DNA from: Polymyxa betae
Lineage: Eukaryota; Endomyxa; Phytomyxea; Plasmodiophorida; Plasmodiophoridae
DNA: 64,000 bases
Assembly: GCA_003693705.1 (NCBI GenBank)
Contig: RBZT01000623.1
Coordinates: 186,001-250,000 of the forward strand
Direction: 5' to 3'
Position 1 is the first letter of the stretch. Each line of letters opens with the position of its first letter. The notes beneath the pieces were generated by a model, which saw only the letters and a program-made list of their open reading frames with translations, had not been told where the DNA came from and made no database searches. Position numbers and translations under genes: made by a program. Positions 31,582-42,751 of this stretch are shown piece by piece.

Positions 31582-33435
31582 TTAATGCATGCCGATATGC
31601 TTTTTCCACTCTGGATGTTGTTCTCGCCATTGCAGGCAATAAAGCAGATCTTGCCGTTGACAGGTCGGCTGTAATTTCGCCACATAGCGCAGCTCGTAAT
31701 CACTCCAAGAATTGAGGTTATGACACATGTTAGTGAAGTTCAAGTGTGGCTTGAGACAAACCATATCCGGTCCCATAGTAGGGCCTGAGTACAGTTTGAC
31801 AGGAGCGGCTTCAAGAGCCTGGAAGCCGCCGTTCTGCGCCGCTGCGGCTTGCTGTGTGAATTGTTCAGGATCGGCCTTGAAGCTTTCCACATTCTCAATT
31901 GTACATGTCGTCCATCTAGGATCAAACCATTCGATGGACATAGGGTTGCTGAGAATGTGTAGATTATCATATTCGTAGCCTAAACTACGCCAATCATGCA
32001 TCTGGATAGGAGCAACCTGATCATCTCTATGAGCCAGCCTGAACGTCATTGGGCTCAGATAATCGGTGTCGACAGGGGTGCCTAATGAACCGGTCTCGAT
32101 ACCGCCTGTGAAGGCATTCGTGTTGGATCGAACGCTGGCTGGAGGGATCATATCATAATCGTGGCAGTCTTGCCACATCGACCAGATCATATCAATGAAA
32201 GAGTGATGCACCAAGAAAAGCGGCTCATCAGCTGAATTATCCAACACCATAGTTCCACCAATGAATCTGTGAACTGTGTCGTGAAACAGTTCGATGGCCC
32301 GTGAGAAGTCGCGGAATCGATCATTGCTTGCGATGGCGTTCAGCACCTCTTCGCGCGTGGCAAAAAATCCGGCTCCATTCAGATCACGCTGAAGACAATT
32401 GTCGCCAAGAATCGGCCAAGTAAATCGTCCAGAGCGAACACACTTCTTGCCATCACCGAGATCGACACCGTTACCACCGAACCAATCATCTGTAAAGACA
32501 AATGACCGAGTCGGGTCCGCTGCATCCATCGTCCAATCCCAGAATGGAATTCCAATACAGTTACATTCGGGAGATACGGAATGAATCGCCTCTTCCATCA
32601 TCATGAGGTATTGACGATGCCATGGCAAAAATCCATCTGTAAAATGGGCATAGTTGAAGTTGACCTTGTCAGCATGTATCCACATCATCTCGGCATAGAC
32701 ACCAGACTTGTGCATTTCTTCCAAAGCGAAAAAGAACAGGTCTCGTTCTTGGGGGGAGAGGTTACGCAGGTCCTTGCGAACAATTGGTTGTGGGCAAGGA
32801 ACGATTCTTTGGCATCCACCAGGACGAGAACTGTCGCCGGTGTAACCAAGAGGGCATCGGGAGCATCGATGGGCGCCGGTTTCGTCTTCAATGCAAGTGG
32901 CCTCAGCAGCGCACGGATTCGGGTTGCAAACACCTTTGACTTCTACGACAGTGAAATCCAGCTCGAAACCTTGCTCTTCAGCAACAGCATTGCCAACACC
33001 GAATTCGCTGGAGCGGAATTCGACACGGAATCCGGCTTCGCTGGCAGAATGGATAACGCCCGGCATATACGTGCCTGTCAACCTCTGAATAGGAACGGTT
33101 TGGCTAACGGCGTCATCAAAGATCCAGACAAAGTCTTCACCAGACATCATTTGGAAAGAACGAAACTGAAGTTTAACACGACGTGGACGACCTGATCCAG
33201 CTGATGCAGGTGGTTGAACTAACCATTCACACCAGGTGTTAGATCGGACACCACCAGGACCATCAGAAATGGTGCCCAGCTGTGCTGAGGCCGTCTCGGT
33301 TGTTTTCACTCCATTAACACTATTACAACTCCAGACTTGGCGCTGGGCGGCGGATTGAGATATAAACAGTAGGAATAATGTTAGGAAAGGCAGGAGAAGA
33401 ACTGATGGCTGAAATTGAAACCCAACCAGTTTCAT
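31582..33435 (-). CDS. secreted CUB-EGF-tyrosinase (type-3 copper oxidase)
   Basis: Binuclear copper oxidase acting on phenols or catechols, secreted. One uninterrupted exon, 617 residues, which is notable among intron-dense neighbours. A signal peptide (residues 1-30, LLLPFLTLFLLFISQSAAQ) is followed by a CUB-like domain (about 36-165: NTWCEWLVQP, GEDFVWIFDD, AGFRVEFRSSEFG). Next is an EGF module (about 170-210: CNPNPCAAEATCIEDE, RCPLGYTGD). The tyrosinase domain has CuA histidines in MMWIHAD, NYAHFTDG and FLPWHRQYLMMMEE. CuB lies in ELFHDTVHRFIGG and EPLFLVHHSFIDMIWSMWQ, giving all six His. FWDWTMDA and several Cys complete the family pattern. CUB and EGF suggest protein or wall binding outside the cell. 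Role in pigment, wall cross-linking or host contact is inference. Confidence 0.92.
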   Translation of the reverse strand: MKLVGFQFQPSVLLLPFLTLFLLFISQSAAQRQVWSCNSVNGVKTTETASAQLGTISDGPGGVRSNTWCEWLVQPPASAGSGRPRRVKLQFRSFQMMSGEDFVWIFDDAVSQTVPIQRLTGTYMPGVIHSASEAGFRVEFRSSEFGVGNAVAEEQGFELDFTVVEVKGVCNPNPCAAEATCIEDETGAHRCSRCPLGYTGDSSRPGGCQRIVPCPQPIVRKDLRNLSPQERDLFFFALEEMHKSGVYAEMMWIHADKVNFNYAHFTDGFLPWHRQYLMMMEEAIHSVSPECNCIGIPFWDWTMDAADPTRSFVFTDDWFGGNGVDLGDGKKCVRSGRFTWPILGDNCLQRDLNGAGFFATREEVLNAIASNDRFRDFSRAIELFHDTVHRFIGGTMVLDNSADEPLFLVHHSFIDMIWSMWQDCHDYDMIPPASVRSNTNAFTGGIETGSLGTPVDTDYLSPMTFRLAHRDDQVAPIQMHDWRSLGYEYDNLHILSNPMSIEWFDPRWTTCTIENVESFKADPEQFTQQAAAAQNGGFQALEAAPVKLYSGPTMGPDMVCLKPHLNFTNMCHNLNSWSDYELRYVAKLQPTCQRQDLLYCLQWREQHPEWKKHIGMH

Positions 33436-34040
33436 TGACGCTACCTTCGTCTTAATTTAGAAATAGATCCGTCTCACAATCATGAAGAGTCATCATGCCG
33501 ACCTGAAGTTGAAGTTGACTCACGTTGGGTCAATTCGTGACATCAGTAAAATGTGGAGAGGTAATATTCTAATGAACTTGTGTGTAAACAACAACTCCTT
33601 CAGGAATTTGATAAGCCTTCTTGTCGAATAGCCACAAATCTCCATACAGTTTCCATACTGTTCCAGCTGCTGATTCAAGGACGGCGTCGGGCTTATGGTT
33701 GGCAAAGCTATTGTCTGAGATCGCTTGCAGGCTCGAAGATGGGACTTGGGACCTGTCCCAAACCTTTCTTAAACAATGTGAGAGACAAATGGGAGACAAA
33801 TCTAACGATAGAGGTGTAAAGTGACGCTATGTAACGATAATGGCAGTTGATGCGATTTGAGAGGGTTCTGCAACGGCCCCTTTTAGCCAGTTTCATTCAG
33901 CAGACGCCTCATTTCGCTTTAGGCTTGCACGCCTTCGTCCGCAGTTTGTTATTCGCCGTCTCGTTTGTCGGCCTGGGCGCCGCCCCAGCCTGACTTTGTA
34001 GCCGGCACTGGCCCCAGAGCTATAAATCCCCGCTCAGCTC
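33436..34040. other. intergenic; possible minus-strand exon at 33569-33799
   Basis: A minus-strand frame reads NHKPDAVLESAAGTVWKLYG and DLWLFDKKAYQIPEGVVVYT before a stop at 33569, a protein-like composition. An overlapping minus frame (33520-33705) is also open, and both + frames are open, so coding status is ambiguous. No start or partner exon could be fixed, and no family is recognised. The remainder (33830-34040) is the promoter side of the ARF-GEF gene and becomes GC-rich near the start. Confidence 0.25.
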
Positions 34041-37000
34041 ATGGCCGTGCAGCTGCAGCTCCGGTATCATGGCATCGTGCTCGGCGAGATTATGGAGATG
34101 ACTCGTGTTATGCGCCAGAATCGCAAATGGAGATCTTCGGTGAGGTTTGATGCAGCGGGATCGAACTTCTGCTTACGCTTTGGTTCAGCCCAGCGGACCT
34201 ATAGAGATCGATTCTTGGCTGCTGCAAGGGTTTCAGAATTTGAAGTCTGCGTTGTCAGATCCGAATGGTATCGCTCTGCAATGTATCTGAGTTTTTTGGT
34301 TTCATATGCGTGTTTTAGGGATCAGTCCTGACTTTGACAGATTGCAAATTATTAAGCCTTTTGTTGCTGCTATTAGGTCGGAAGAAGCGACCGGCCCAAT
34401 AACCGGGGTCGCTTTGTCTTCATTACATAAGTTCATCTCAGCCAACTTATTCGCTGTCAACTATGCACACTCGGCTGCTGCAATTTTGGAAATTGCAGAT
34501 GCAGGAACACATTGCCGGTTCGAAGCAACTGATTCTGGCAACGATGAGCTCGTTTTGATGAAAATCCTTCAAGTTCACTTGGCTTGCTTTGGTGTCGAAC
34601 ACGGTGCTCTTCTAACTGATACGACGGTCTGGGAAATGGTCCAAACATGTTTCAGGATATTTCGCCAAATGAAGCCTCCTGATTATTCACAGCTTCTATC
34701 GGATAGGGCAAGACATTCGCTCTTCGAAATGATTCGAATGTTATTCTCTTCGCGATGGGCAGCCTGCAATGCTTCGTCCTTTGATATGAACGCAACAGTT
34801 CATGAAACCAACTTGGCTAATATTTCGCAACATTTTGGAATTGCTTGCATGGTTAAAGTGCTCGGCAGCTTGATATCAATGGGGCGATCAAGTCTGTCAA
34901 AAACCCAGTTTGGACAAAGACAGCAGACAGTACTGGTTCTGCAATTAGCTCTGAACGCTCTTGAATTTGGAGGGAAGTTATTTGAGCACGACAATGCACT
35001 TCTAGGCTTAATCCAAGACGATTTATGCTTCTTTCTATTGCAAAATTCTCGTTCGACTAGAAGTTCTGTAATGTCTTTAGTCGCGAGGATCTTTCATTGC
35101 CTTTTGGTAAATTTCCGCCATCTTCTGAAGACCCAGATTGAATCAATGTTAAATTCCCTTTTCCTCGGCTGTCGTGAGTCTCCATATGAGATCCGCGAAA
35201 TTATTCTCTCTAGCTTGCTGGATCTTGCTCATTATCAATGGTTCTTTCGTGAATTGTATATTAATTATGACTGCTCACCACGAGCAACGAATGTATTTGA
35301 GAACATTGTTCTTTTTCTTTGCGATTCAAGTGTTCCTCCTAACGGTAATATTAACAGCAATAACATTCTCGCTATGCGCTGCCTTCAAGCCATTATGCAA
35401 TCTTTTGTGGAACCGCTGCCAAAATCCTATCCTTCTTGTGACGTTGCAGAATTATTGAGCTCTAAGAAGCAGAAGACTACAATTTTCAACTGCGTATCAC
35501 TGTTCAACAAAAAGCCCAAGCTCGGCTTTACAGCGTTAACGCAAGCTGGAATTATGGACTCTATGGAAGATGCAGAGACTGCAGCACAAATCCTTTTCCA
35601 TACGCCTATTGTTAACAAGTCGACGTTAGGCGTGTTTCTTGGGTCACCATCTAGCTTTGCTGGCGATGTTCGCTCCAGATTTATAAGCTATTTTGACTTC
35701 CGAGGAAAGGATGTAGTTGAAGCTCTACGAATTTGCCTGGAGGGATTTCGTCTTCCAGCCGAAGCCCAACAGATTGATCGTGTTGTTCAGAGTTTCTCAG
35801 AGCATTATTACTCCCACAACACTCGTGACTTTGCAAATGCAGATGTTATTCACATTGTTACATTCGCTCTCATCATGCTTAATACTGTAAAAATCATTAT
35901 TATGTCGTCATTCTCAACTGATTTTTGTCTAGGACGCACATAATGACGGAATTAAGCACAAGATGACGTTAGAACAATTTACAAAGAATCTTCGCGGGAT
36001 CAATAACGGCGAGAGTTTTCCGGACGAGTACTTGGAAAATCTTTACAAATCAATCGTTTCTGAAGAATTGAAATTATCAAAATCGGGTCCTGGAGGAGAT
36101 TTCTCGAGAAGCCTATGGACAGAATTGCTGGCCAAATCCAGGAGTTTTGGAGAGCATGTGTATTTTGAGTTGAACGGATCAGTTCTTGATGCCGATATCT
36201 TTAAATTGATTTGGGAACCTGTGTGCAGCGCAACGTCACTACTTTTCGATGTTGGTCAATCTGTAGGCCGCCTTTATGACACATTTATTTTCTCTGATGA
36301 TTTTCTCAGGAACGGGTATCAGAAGTGTGCCTGTCAACATTTGAGGCAATCGGAACAGCATCTTGTATTCATCAGATACCAGAAACTGTCGACACGATGA
36401 TTTCTTTTTGCTGCCAAGTTTCTGGTAGCTTATTTCTGTTTGCTGTGCGTATAAACTCATTCATGTCTAGGTTTGGTTTATCCGGATACTCGGCTCGAAG
36501 ATACTGTTATCGCGATTGCACGTTCTTCTTTGAAGTCTCAAGCCAGTATCCGTTTGATTTTTTATCAACCGTTTATTATCAACATGCGTGCAAGCTGGAA
36601 TTTATGGATATGTGCTCTGTATCAGCTATTACGCTTAGGACTGCTTCCTCCCGCTTTCTTCATCTTGGACGATTTTGTTTGTTCAGGTATCAATCGGCCT
36701 TGCTGTCCACTTTGGTTTTCACTCACCATTCCGACAGAAATTTCAGATCCGGGTCGTCGCCGTCTCAAGTTTCCAGATTACATTCAAAAACCTGTTTCAC
36801 TTCAGTCACTTCTTACCTCTGTTCAAAGTTTCTGGATGTCGACGAACGATCAAGTGCGTCGTTTTTCTGTTGATGGCTTTCTTTGACCTTCCTCAAAGTC
36901 TGCTTCGGATGCAAAATCTGTCGACCAAATCGAATCTGCAAAGCAGTCTGCGCAGGCATTTATCGAGCAGCTGAACATTGACGAACTTTTAGCAGCCACT

Positions 37001-38872
37001 GTTAAGTTACCTGCTGAATCTTTTACTTGCTTAGTGAACGCTCTGACTTTTGCCACAAAAGAAGAAATGGTAGACTTTTACCCTTCTCTTCCTTGTTTCT
37101 TGCTTATCTAGAATATAATTCAGCCCACTCCACCATCGGATTCCGCTGTGATCATCGATGAGAAAGCCCAATTCTATCGTTCATTCCCTAGATTGGAGGC
37201 AGACGAAGAACTGATCTCAAAGCAACTGATTTTTTTCTTACAGCTTTTGACCAGATTGCTCATCATAAACCGCGATCGCTCTGATCTATGTTTGGATGTT
37301 GTTTCGTCACATCTGTACCAGGTTTTCCGCTCCCAATTCTCTCTTGTTGGTATGGTGCTGTTAACACGTTAATATGGTATTAAGCTCTGTCAGACTCAAG
37401 CTACTTTGAGGGTTTCAGCAACAGCTCAGCTAATGGATTGGATTCATCAGAGGATATTGCTGAAGGGGCTGTTGTCGCCTGTCTGAAACTTCTTCACAAG
37501 CTTCGATGCCCTGACGTACACTGGTTTTCTTCATTCCTGTTAAAACTCTTAGTTGGTTTCGATATTTTCGCTCTTATGTCCGACAGTATCGGAAAGCAGG
37601 TGAGTATGGTTTTTTGTTAATCTGTATGATACCAAAGTTATCACAGGTTGCTTTCGCTTTACACGCGTTCTCTCAGACAGATGCTGCATTAACGAGGACC
37701 TCACAGGACTGGACAATTATATTCACTTTGCTGCAGACTTGTGCTATGCTTTCTTCTGCGTCCTCAAACGGATTTGAGGCATTTGCGTGCCTGCTTTCCA
37801 ACAAAAATTGCAATGCATTTTCTGAATTGACCGTAGCCTTATCTATTCAGGTTCTCTTCAGTGTTGATGCCGAGTTAATTGCTCACATTTTCTGTCCAGA
37901 CAGCGCTAAAGTTTGCCCAAAACAAAACAGTCCCAGTTGCAGAACGTCTCCGTGCGATCGATTATCTTCAGCTAATTTACGATCGGCTGTCTATGCTGGA
38001 ATTTAGGTCGATGGCTGCTGAGAATGCATCTGCCGAACTGGTTGGTTTGGTATGTTTCTCGGCTATAAATAAGGATATTGAGCATGATCATTAGAACGAG
38101 GAATTGCCAATCTTGTATTACATGCAACTCTTTGAAGCACTTCGCGTTGTTGTCTGCTCTAGTGAAAAGTAAAGTCTTAGGTCCTATGTTCGTCGAGTTG
38201 CTGTAATTTGTTTAGGTTCAGTCTTCGTGAACATGCTTTAGCCACTCTTCAGCGTCTTCTGCTTTCACCAGAAGCTAAGCAGTTGTCGACTGCAGCGTGG
38301 AAAGACATATTCGATAAAGTATGTGTGAAGACTGTGCTTTTATCTCTGTTCATTTCTTTCAGGTCGTCATCAATACGATCACAGTATTGGGATCAACACG
38401 GTCGTCGTCTCATTATCTTTCAAAATGTCGATGTGCTGTTACAGCATTCGCTTGCCGTATATTTCTTATTTATCTCTCCCAGCTTTTAACTTTAAAAAAA
38501 TCTGATTTTAAGGCGCTATGGTGTTCATTGATATCTGAACTGTATGTTCTGCGTAATTGCCCTGGCAAGCCTTTTCTAATTGGGTTTTTATATAGTTTGA
38601 GTTTTCTCGATCTCGAATCGGATAATCCATCACAAAGCTTATTAGCAGAAACGGTCACTGAATCTCTAAAAAACACTCTCAGAGTAATCAGTGCCTCCGA
38701 TATAGAAGAATCATTTGGGGCTGATATGTGGGAGATAACGTGGCAAACAATTGATCCATTTCTTCCTCAGCTTCGAGAAGAAGTGTTTCCTAGAGAGGAA
38801 GAACCTCAGTTGCTTGATGAAAGCAAAATGGATCCAAATCCGCCTGCTCCTCAATCTGTAATATCGGAGTGA
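34041..38872 (+). CDS. GBF1: large ARF-GEF, GBF1/GNOM type (Sec7 domain), multi-exon
   Basis: Guanine-nucleotide exchange factor for Arf GTPases at the Golgi. The N-terminus matches the GBF1/GNOM DCB domain: GEIMEMTRVMRQNRKWRSS at 34089-34140, then PFVAAIRSEEATGPITGVAL near 34358-34415 and DELVLMKILQVHLACFG. A HUS region follows. The Sec7 domain starts at FNKKPKLGFTALTQAGI near 35502-35552. It has FLGSPSSFAGDVRSRFISYF, then FRLPAEAQQIDRVVQSFSEH; the catalytic Glu codon is 35761-35763. It ends MTLEQFTKNLRGINNGESFP near 35963-36022. The long C-terminal HDS region is split into many small exons by ~50-nt introns and is only partly closed by eye. The last exon ends DPNPPAPQSVISE at 38872. Confidence 0.9.
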
Positions 38873-38991
38873 TTTCTTATCGAGCCATTTAGACGCAATC
38901 TTCTATCTACAGTGGACCCGTCTTCAATATATCTCCAATTTAATTCTCAAAAATGATTACAATAAATTGCTGTATTAATACCTTCCAGTGT

Positions 38992-40059
38992 TTACAACTG
39001 CCAGTCAATTGGCTTGACACCATTCTTTTGTAAGAAATTGTTAGTCTTGGAAAAGTGCTTGCACCCGAAAAACCCTCGATGAGCAGACAATCCAGATGGA
39101 TGAGCGGCTTCTAATATAAGAAAATTGGGATTCTTTGCAGCAAATAAACCCGCCTGGCGCCCTTTTTGTTGTGCGAACCTGCCCCAGAGAAGAAAGACTA
39201 CAGGATCGTCTTTCTGTAACCAACGTTCACAATAGAATCAAATAACGATGCATTTGCAACGACCTTCTCTTTTATAATGCAACGAAGGATGTGGTCTGTA
39301 AACTTTCCCCATCCAATATCCTTATGGCTGTTTGCAGAACGAGCTCGAACAGTTAAGGCTGCGTTAAGTAACAGAACACCCTAATACCGCAGAGTAAGGC
39401 CCGAACTTGCAGCATGCAGCATCAGACCTGTTTGGCCCAGTTATGGAGGCTACCATGAGGTGGAATATGAAAGTCGGGAATGTCTTTGGATAGTTCGCTA
39501 TAAACATTCTTTAAACTAGAAGGAATAGGAATGCCATGTGGAACTGAGAAAGCCAATCCTTCAGCCTGTCCTGGACTGTGATAAGGATCCTGGCCAACGA
39601 TTATAACCCGAACCTAAAGCATCATCAGCATAAGACAGTACACGAGGATTAGTGAATATCATACCTGATCCACAGGCTGCTCTAATGCCTTGAATACCAA
39701 GCTTGAAGGGGGATAAATAACGACTCCTTTTGCTTGCTCTTCTCTCTATGACACAGATATAAATGCTGTTCTGGCGAATTATCTCCTCGAACCAGTTTCT
39801 TTTTTAAAGTCAACATATAATCTTTGTTTAACTCTGGCTCCAGAGCAGGTGCCCATGATTTATGAATAAGCTTCTCAGCCTCCTCGTAGTTGTCGAGCTT
39901 CGGAGCTGGAGTCATGGTCTGTAGCTGTTTCGAAGAACCAGGCCAACAAGAGACCCGATCAGACCCGATAGGTCTAGCGAAGTGTCTCGAGAGTGACGTC
40001 TTACCCTTATTAATAGCAGCAACACCAGACCGCACTATCATTTCATCATTTATTTGCAT
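38992..40059 (-). CDS. UNG: uracil-DNA glycosylase
   Basis: Removes uracil from DNA, starting base excision repair. ATG 40059 opens a 50-residue N-terminal extension ([20 protein letters not shown]), then the catalytic domain with [20 protein letters not shown]. The water-activating motif [18 protein letters not shown] is near 39550-39600. GRFAQQKG is near 39150-39180. The minor-groove/leucine loop is [20 protein letters not shown] near 39050-39110; most UNGs have HPSPLS, so one Pro is Gly. The C-terminus [10 protein letters not shown] and KPIDWQL ends at the stop 38992-38994. Short introns interrupt the gene about four times. The basic extension could target mitochondria or nucleus (inference). 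Confidence 0.92.
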
Positions 40060-40070
40060 CTGCCGCTTTC

Positions 40071-40281
40071 CTATTCCGCTATCCGATTGAAATCGCTTGT
40101 TATAAGCGTTGGAACGATGCCAAACGCGACGCCGCCAATGTCCAGATGCGAGACGCCGATTCTATTAAATCCGTCGAGAGCGGCGGCTGCATTCCAGATG
40201 CCGAACAGGGCTAGAACGAAGCCGATTTTCCAGAGCACGGGTATTATATACGAAACAGGTTTTCTATCAGTAAATTACTAA
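40071..40281 (-). other. orphan membrane-protein-like ORF without start
   Basis: Minus-strand frame ending at stop 40071-40073, just 11 bp upstream of the UNG ATG. It reads IPVLWKIGFVLALFGIWNAA, then GFNRIGVSHLDIGGVAFGIV and ends DFNRIAE. Composition looks like a real membrane protein, but no ATG occurs upstream on that strand before the next gene (no complement CAT between 40281 and 40480). It may be an exon of an unrecognised gene, a remnant, or chance. Confidence 0.25.
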
Positions 40282-40458
40282 TGCAATGCAGTATTGGGCA
40301 GCTCCTTTCTCTCGAACTTATCGTTCTGTCAAGGCTTTTAACAGGCAACGTTGAATGCAACCAATTTGACTATTAGATAGAACTACTTACTACTGTATGG
40401 CCAGACGGAAGTGTTGATTGGAAGAGATGGTTTTTTAAAAAAGAGAGCTGGGATCGCT

Positions 40459-42216
40459 ATGCAAAACGAACAGCAGAATCGCCTCCACAGTAATATGGGC
40501 AAAAATCCTTGGACAAGACTCATTTATTTGCGTAACAAAATCGAATCCACCGGTTTTCAGGTAAAAACACCTGACGTTTTTGAATATTTTTAAACACTGG
40601 TTTTTATTTCGAGACAGAGGGAATTTATCTAATAGGCGCGGCCCATTCGGTATCGACTAAGGTATCGTGATTCTTGAGTTCGTTTATCGTTACAGGACGC
40701 AACCCTCTTGCTGTTGCCCTTTTCTTTAAATTTCACGAATCAGCAGCAGGATCAGCTGCAGTTTGAATATCGGCCGGTCATTACATCGATGTCTCTTGAA
40801 TATCTCAGAAGGAACAATCTTATTCGGCAGTATCTGCATCGCTTTGATGAACAGCAGTGGCCGGAAGTCGTCAAACTTACCGTCATCTTCGGTATACATA
40901 GCATGAAGCTGAACGAACGGGAAATGCAGTTGTTGACGATCGAGAGGCTTTCCCATTTAGTTGGTATGAATTGTTGTAAGAGTTTTACACAGACATTAAC
41001 AGCCTTTGTAGCTCAAGCATCTACTGCTGTAAGCATTCATGAGACATTACCTACACTAGAGCAAACACTTGTAGATTTACAAACCAAAATCTCCACATTG
41101 AAGAACGAATTGGAGAACAACCCAGTGAATCATCCTCAATCAGTTAATCATCATCAATCTAATTTTGACGACACGATAACGTCCTTAGAAGAGGATGCCC
41201 CGAAATTGGCTAAAGTACTATCAAAGGTGAAGCAGCTCAACAACAGAATCCACGAAGCCAGATCTCAATACTCAAGACAAACAGTTCGTGGTCTTCAAGA
41301 TGATACGGGATCGGTACGACAGGTTCTAACAGCCTCAGAATCACAGCTGATTCGACCCACGAAATCTTCCAAACCGAAATGGAAAGAACGCCCACCTCCT
41401 CGATTGGCTTATTCTGTATGCCAGCCTAACAAGCCACTGAATGATGCAGAAAACGATATCGTTAACAGCAGGTTTTTGGACGTTCCGGCTACGTCCAGAG
41501 ACCTTCGGAAATCGGCGTCGCAGCGATTCGAAGAGCAGGGCGAAGATATCGTTCCAGTGAAAGAAACTTCTGTGCATAATGGATGCGTGAGTAGAAGTAA
41601 AACGAGGCCGAATGCGACGAAACCGAAAATGCCTACTTATCTGCAGAAGGTTCGTTCGAGAATTAAAGAGCGAGTTCAGCAAGATCGCATTGCAGCTGCT
41701 GAGCATCGCAGGAATGTTCGCAAATCAATTCAGCAAGCGATATCAGAGGATTATCCACCACAAATTCCACAGCCAATGATACCTGGAAGGCAATCAGGCA
41801 AGAGTTCGGTCCTGCACATATCAGATACCTTTCTGAAGAATCCCTTGATGAAACCATTTGTTGGCCAGTCTAATGATCACGATGAATTGAGCCTATTCAG
41901 GCAACCTAATCGAGCGGATCATAATGATTCCGAATTACGAGCGGCACCGGAATCTATAGATGAGTTAGCCAACATACTTCGCGGCTGGGTTAATAACAAT
42001 GATGAGGCTTTAACATCAGGATCATCATTACAGCATCCTCCTGCTGAAATATTGGCTTCATTAAGGCGATTAGAAAGCTGTTCGGCGCCAGTAAGGCAAA
42101 CGAATAGCGGGTCTGTGCCCCTGGCAACAAATCAAGCAGATGCTTTATGCTTTGAGCCGCATTTTGAGAGGCAGTTTCCTCCGGAATGGGATTTCTCTAA
42201 TACAGTATTTGATTGA
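40459..42216 (+). CDS. hypothetical basic/helical protein, ~530 aa
   Basis: ATG 40459 (MQNEQQNRLHSNMGKNPWTR) opens a short first exon, with small exons through about 40695. The main exon then runs without a break to the stop at 42216. The N-terminal 120 residues are conserved-looking and helical (YLRRNNLIRQYLHRFDEQQW, PEVVKLTVIFGIHSMKLNER). A coiled coil follows (LPTLEQTLVDLQTKISTLKN), then a long polar, Lys/Arg/Pro-rich tail with an RIKERVQQDRIAAAEHRRNV helix. No enzymatic motif, signal peptide or membrane segment is seen. The architecture is reminiscent of centrosomal/ciliary scaffold proteins, but I could not assign a family. It converges with the zinc-finger gene with 16 bp between stops. 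Confidence 0.7.
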
Positions 42217-42232
42217 AGGCAAGTGCCGATCG

Positions 42233-42544
42233 TTAGACAAAATCGGCTTCGATGAAGTTTATTTTGGGATGTTTAGCGGCATAATGGTCTCGAAGACTTT
42301 GCAGATTATGTACCGGAACCATGCAGACCTATCTGCAATCATCATCCCATTCCTCATACAACACATCAAGCGAATTACTTTGCAATTAAATTTTTTGCCA
42401 TTCGCTTGCGCTGAAAATTCTGATCCATTCCTCTTCATCGCTTCCAGTTTCTTGTTCGCCTTAATTTTTGCATCAATCTAACAAGGATGAGCATCATGGC
42501 TGGCAAGATTAGATACGTAGAACCTTGGCTTTGCCGCGTGCCAT
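42233..42544 (-). CDS. ZNF706-like small C2H2 zinc-finger protein, 3 exons
   Basis: ATG 42544 starts MARGKAK, spliced across a GT-AG intron of about 46 nt to IDAKIKANKKLEAMKRNGSE. A second 51-nt intron joins FNCK to VCMVPVHNLQSLRDHYAAKH, ending INFIEADFV. The result has an MARG(Q/K)xK N-terminus with a Lys-rich helix and one C2H2 finger (C-x2-C ... H-x4-H). This is the layout of the ZNF706/At2g23090-type family of about 75 residues. Function in that family is poorly defined (links to translation control and stem cell states). Too short and too spliced to stand out as a single ORF. Confidence 0.75.
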
Positions 42545-42751
42545 AGCGAGAGGGTGAAACAATTACAGAATGACAAGCACGACCCAATTTAATCGGAAAA
42601 ATCGACGAGCTCGGGCTTTCCCTGATGTCTGATCTCAATCTATCAGAAAACTACTGCGCATTTCTGTATACAAATTGCAGAATTTCTAATATTTTTTACT
42701 GTAATTGGTTACGAAATCGAGTTTTGAATGGGTCGACATCTCAATCAATAA

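Noticed and set aside
32581-33195. 204-codon + strand ORF
   Set aside because: Antisense shadow of the tyrosinase coding sequence; no protein features of its own.
34021-34027. TATAAAT as a core promoter TATA box for the ARF-GEF gene
   Set aside because: It lies only 14-20 bp before the ATG, too close for a normal TATA to initiation distance unless translation starts further in; not claimed.
35174-35458. Hydrophobic 94-codon + ORF resembling a membrane protein
   Set aside because: Off-frame reading inside the ARF-GEF exon 34306-35943, which has family similarity in its own frame.
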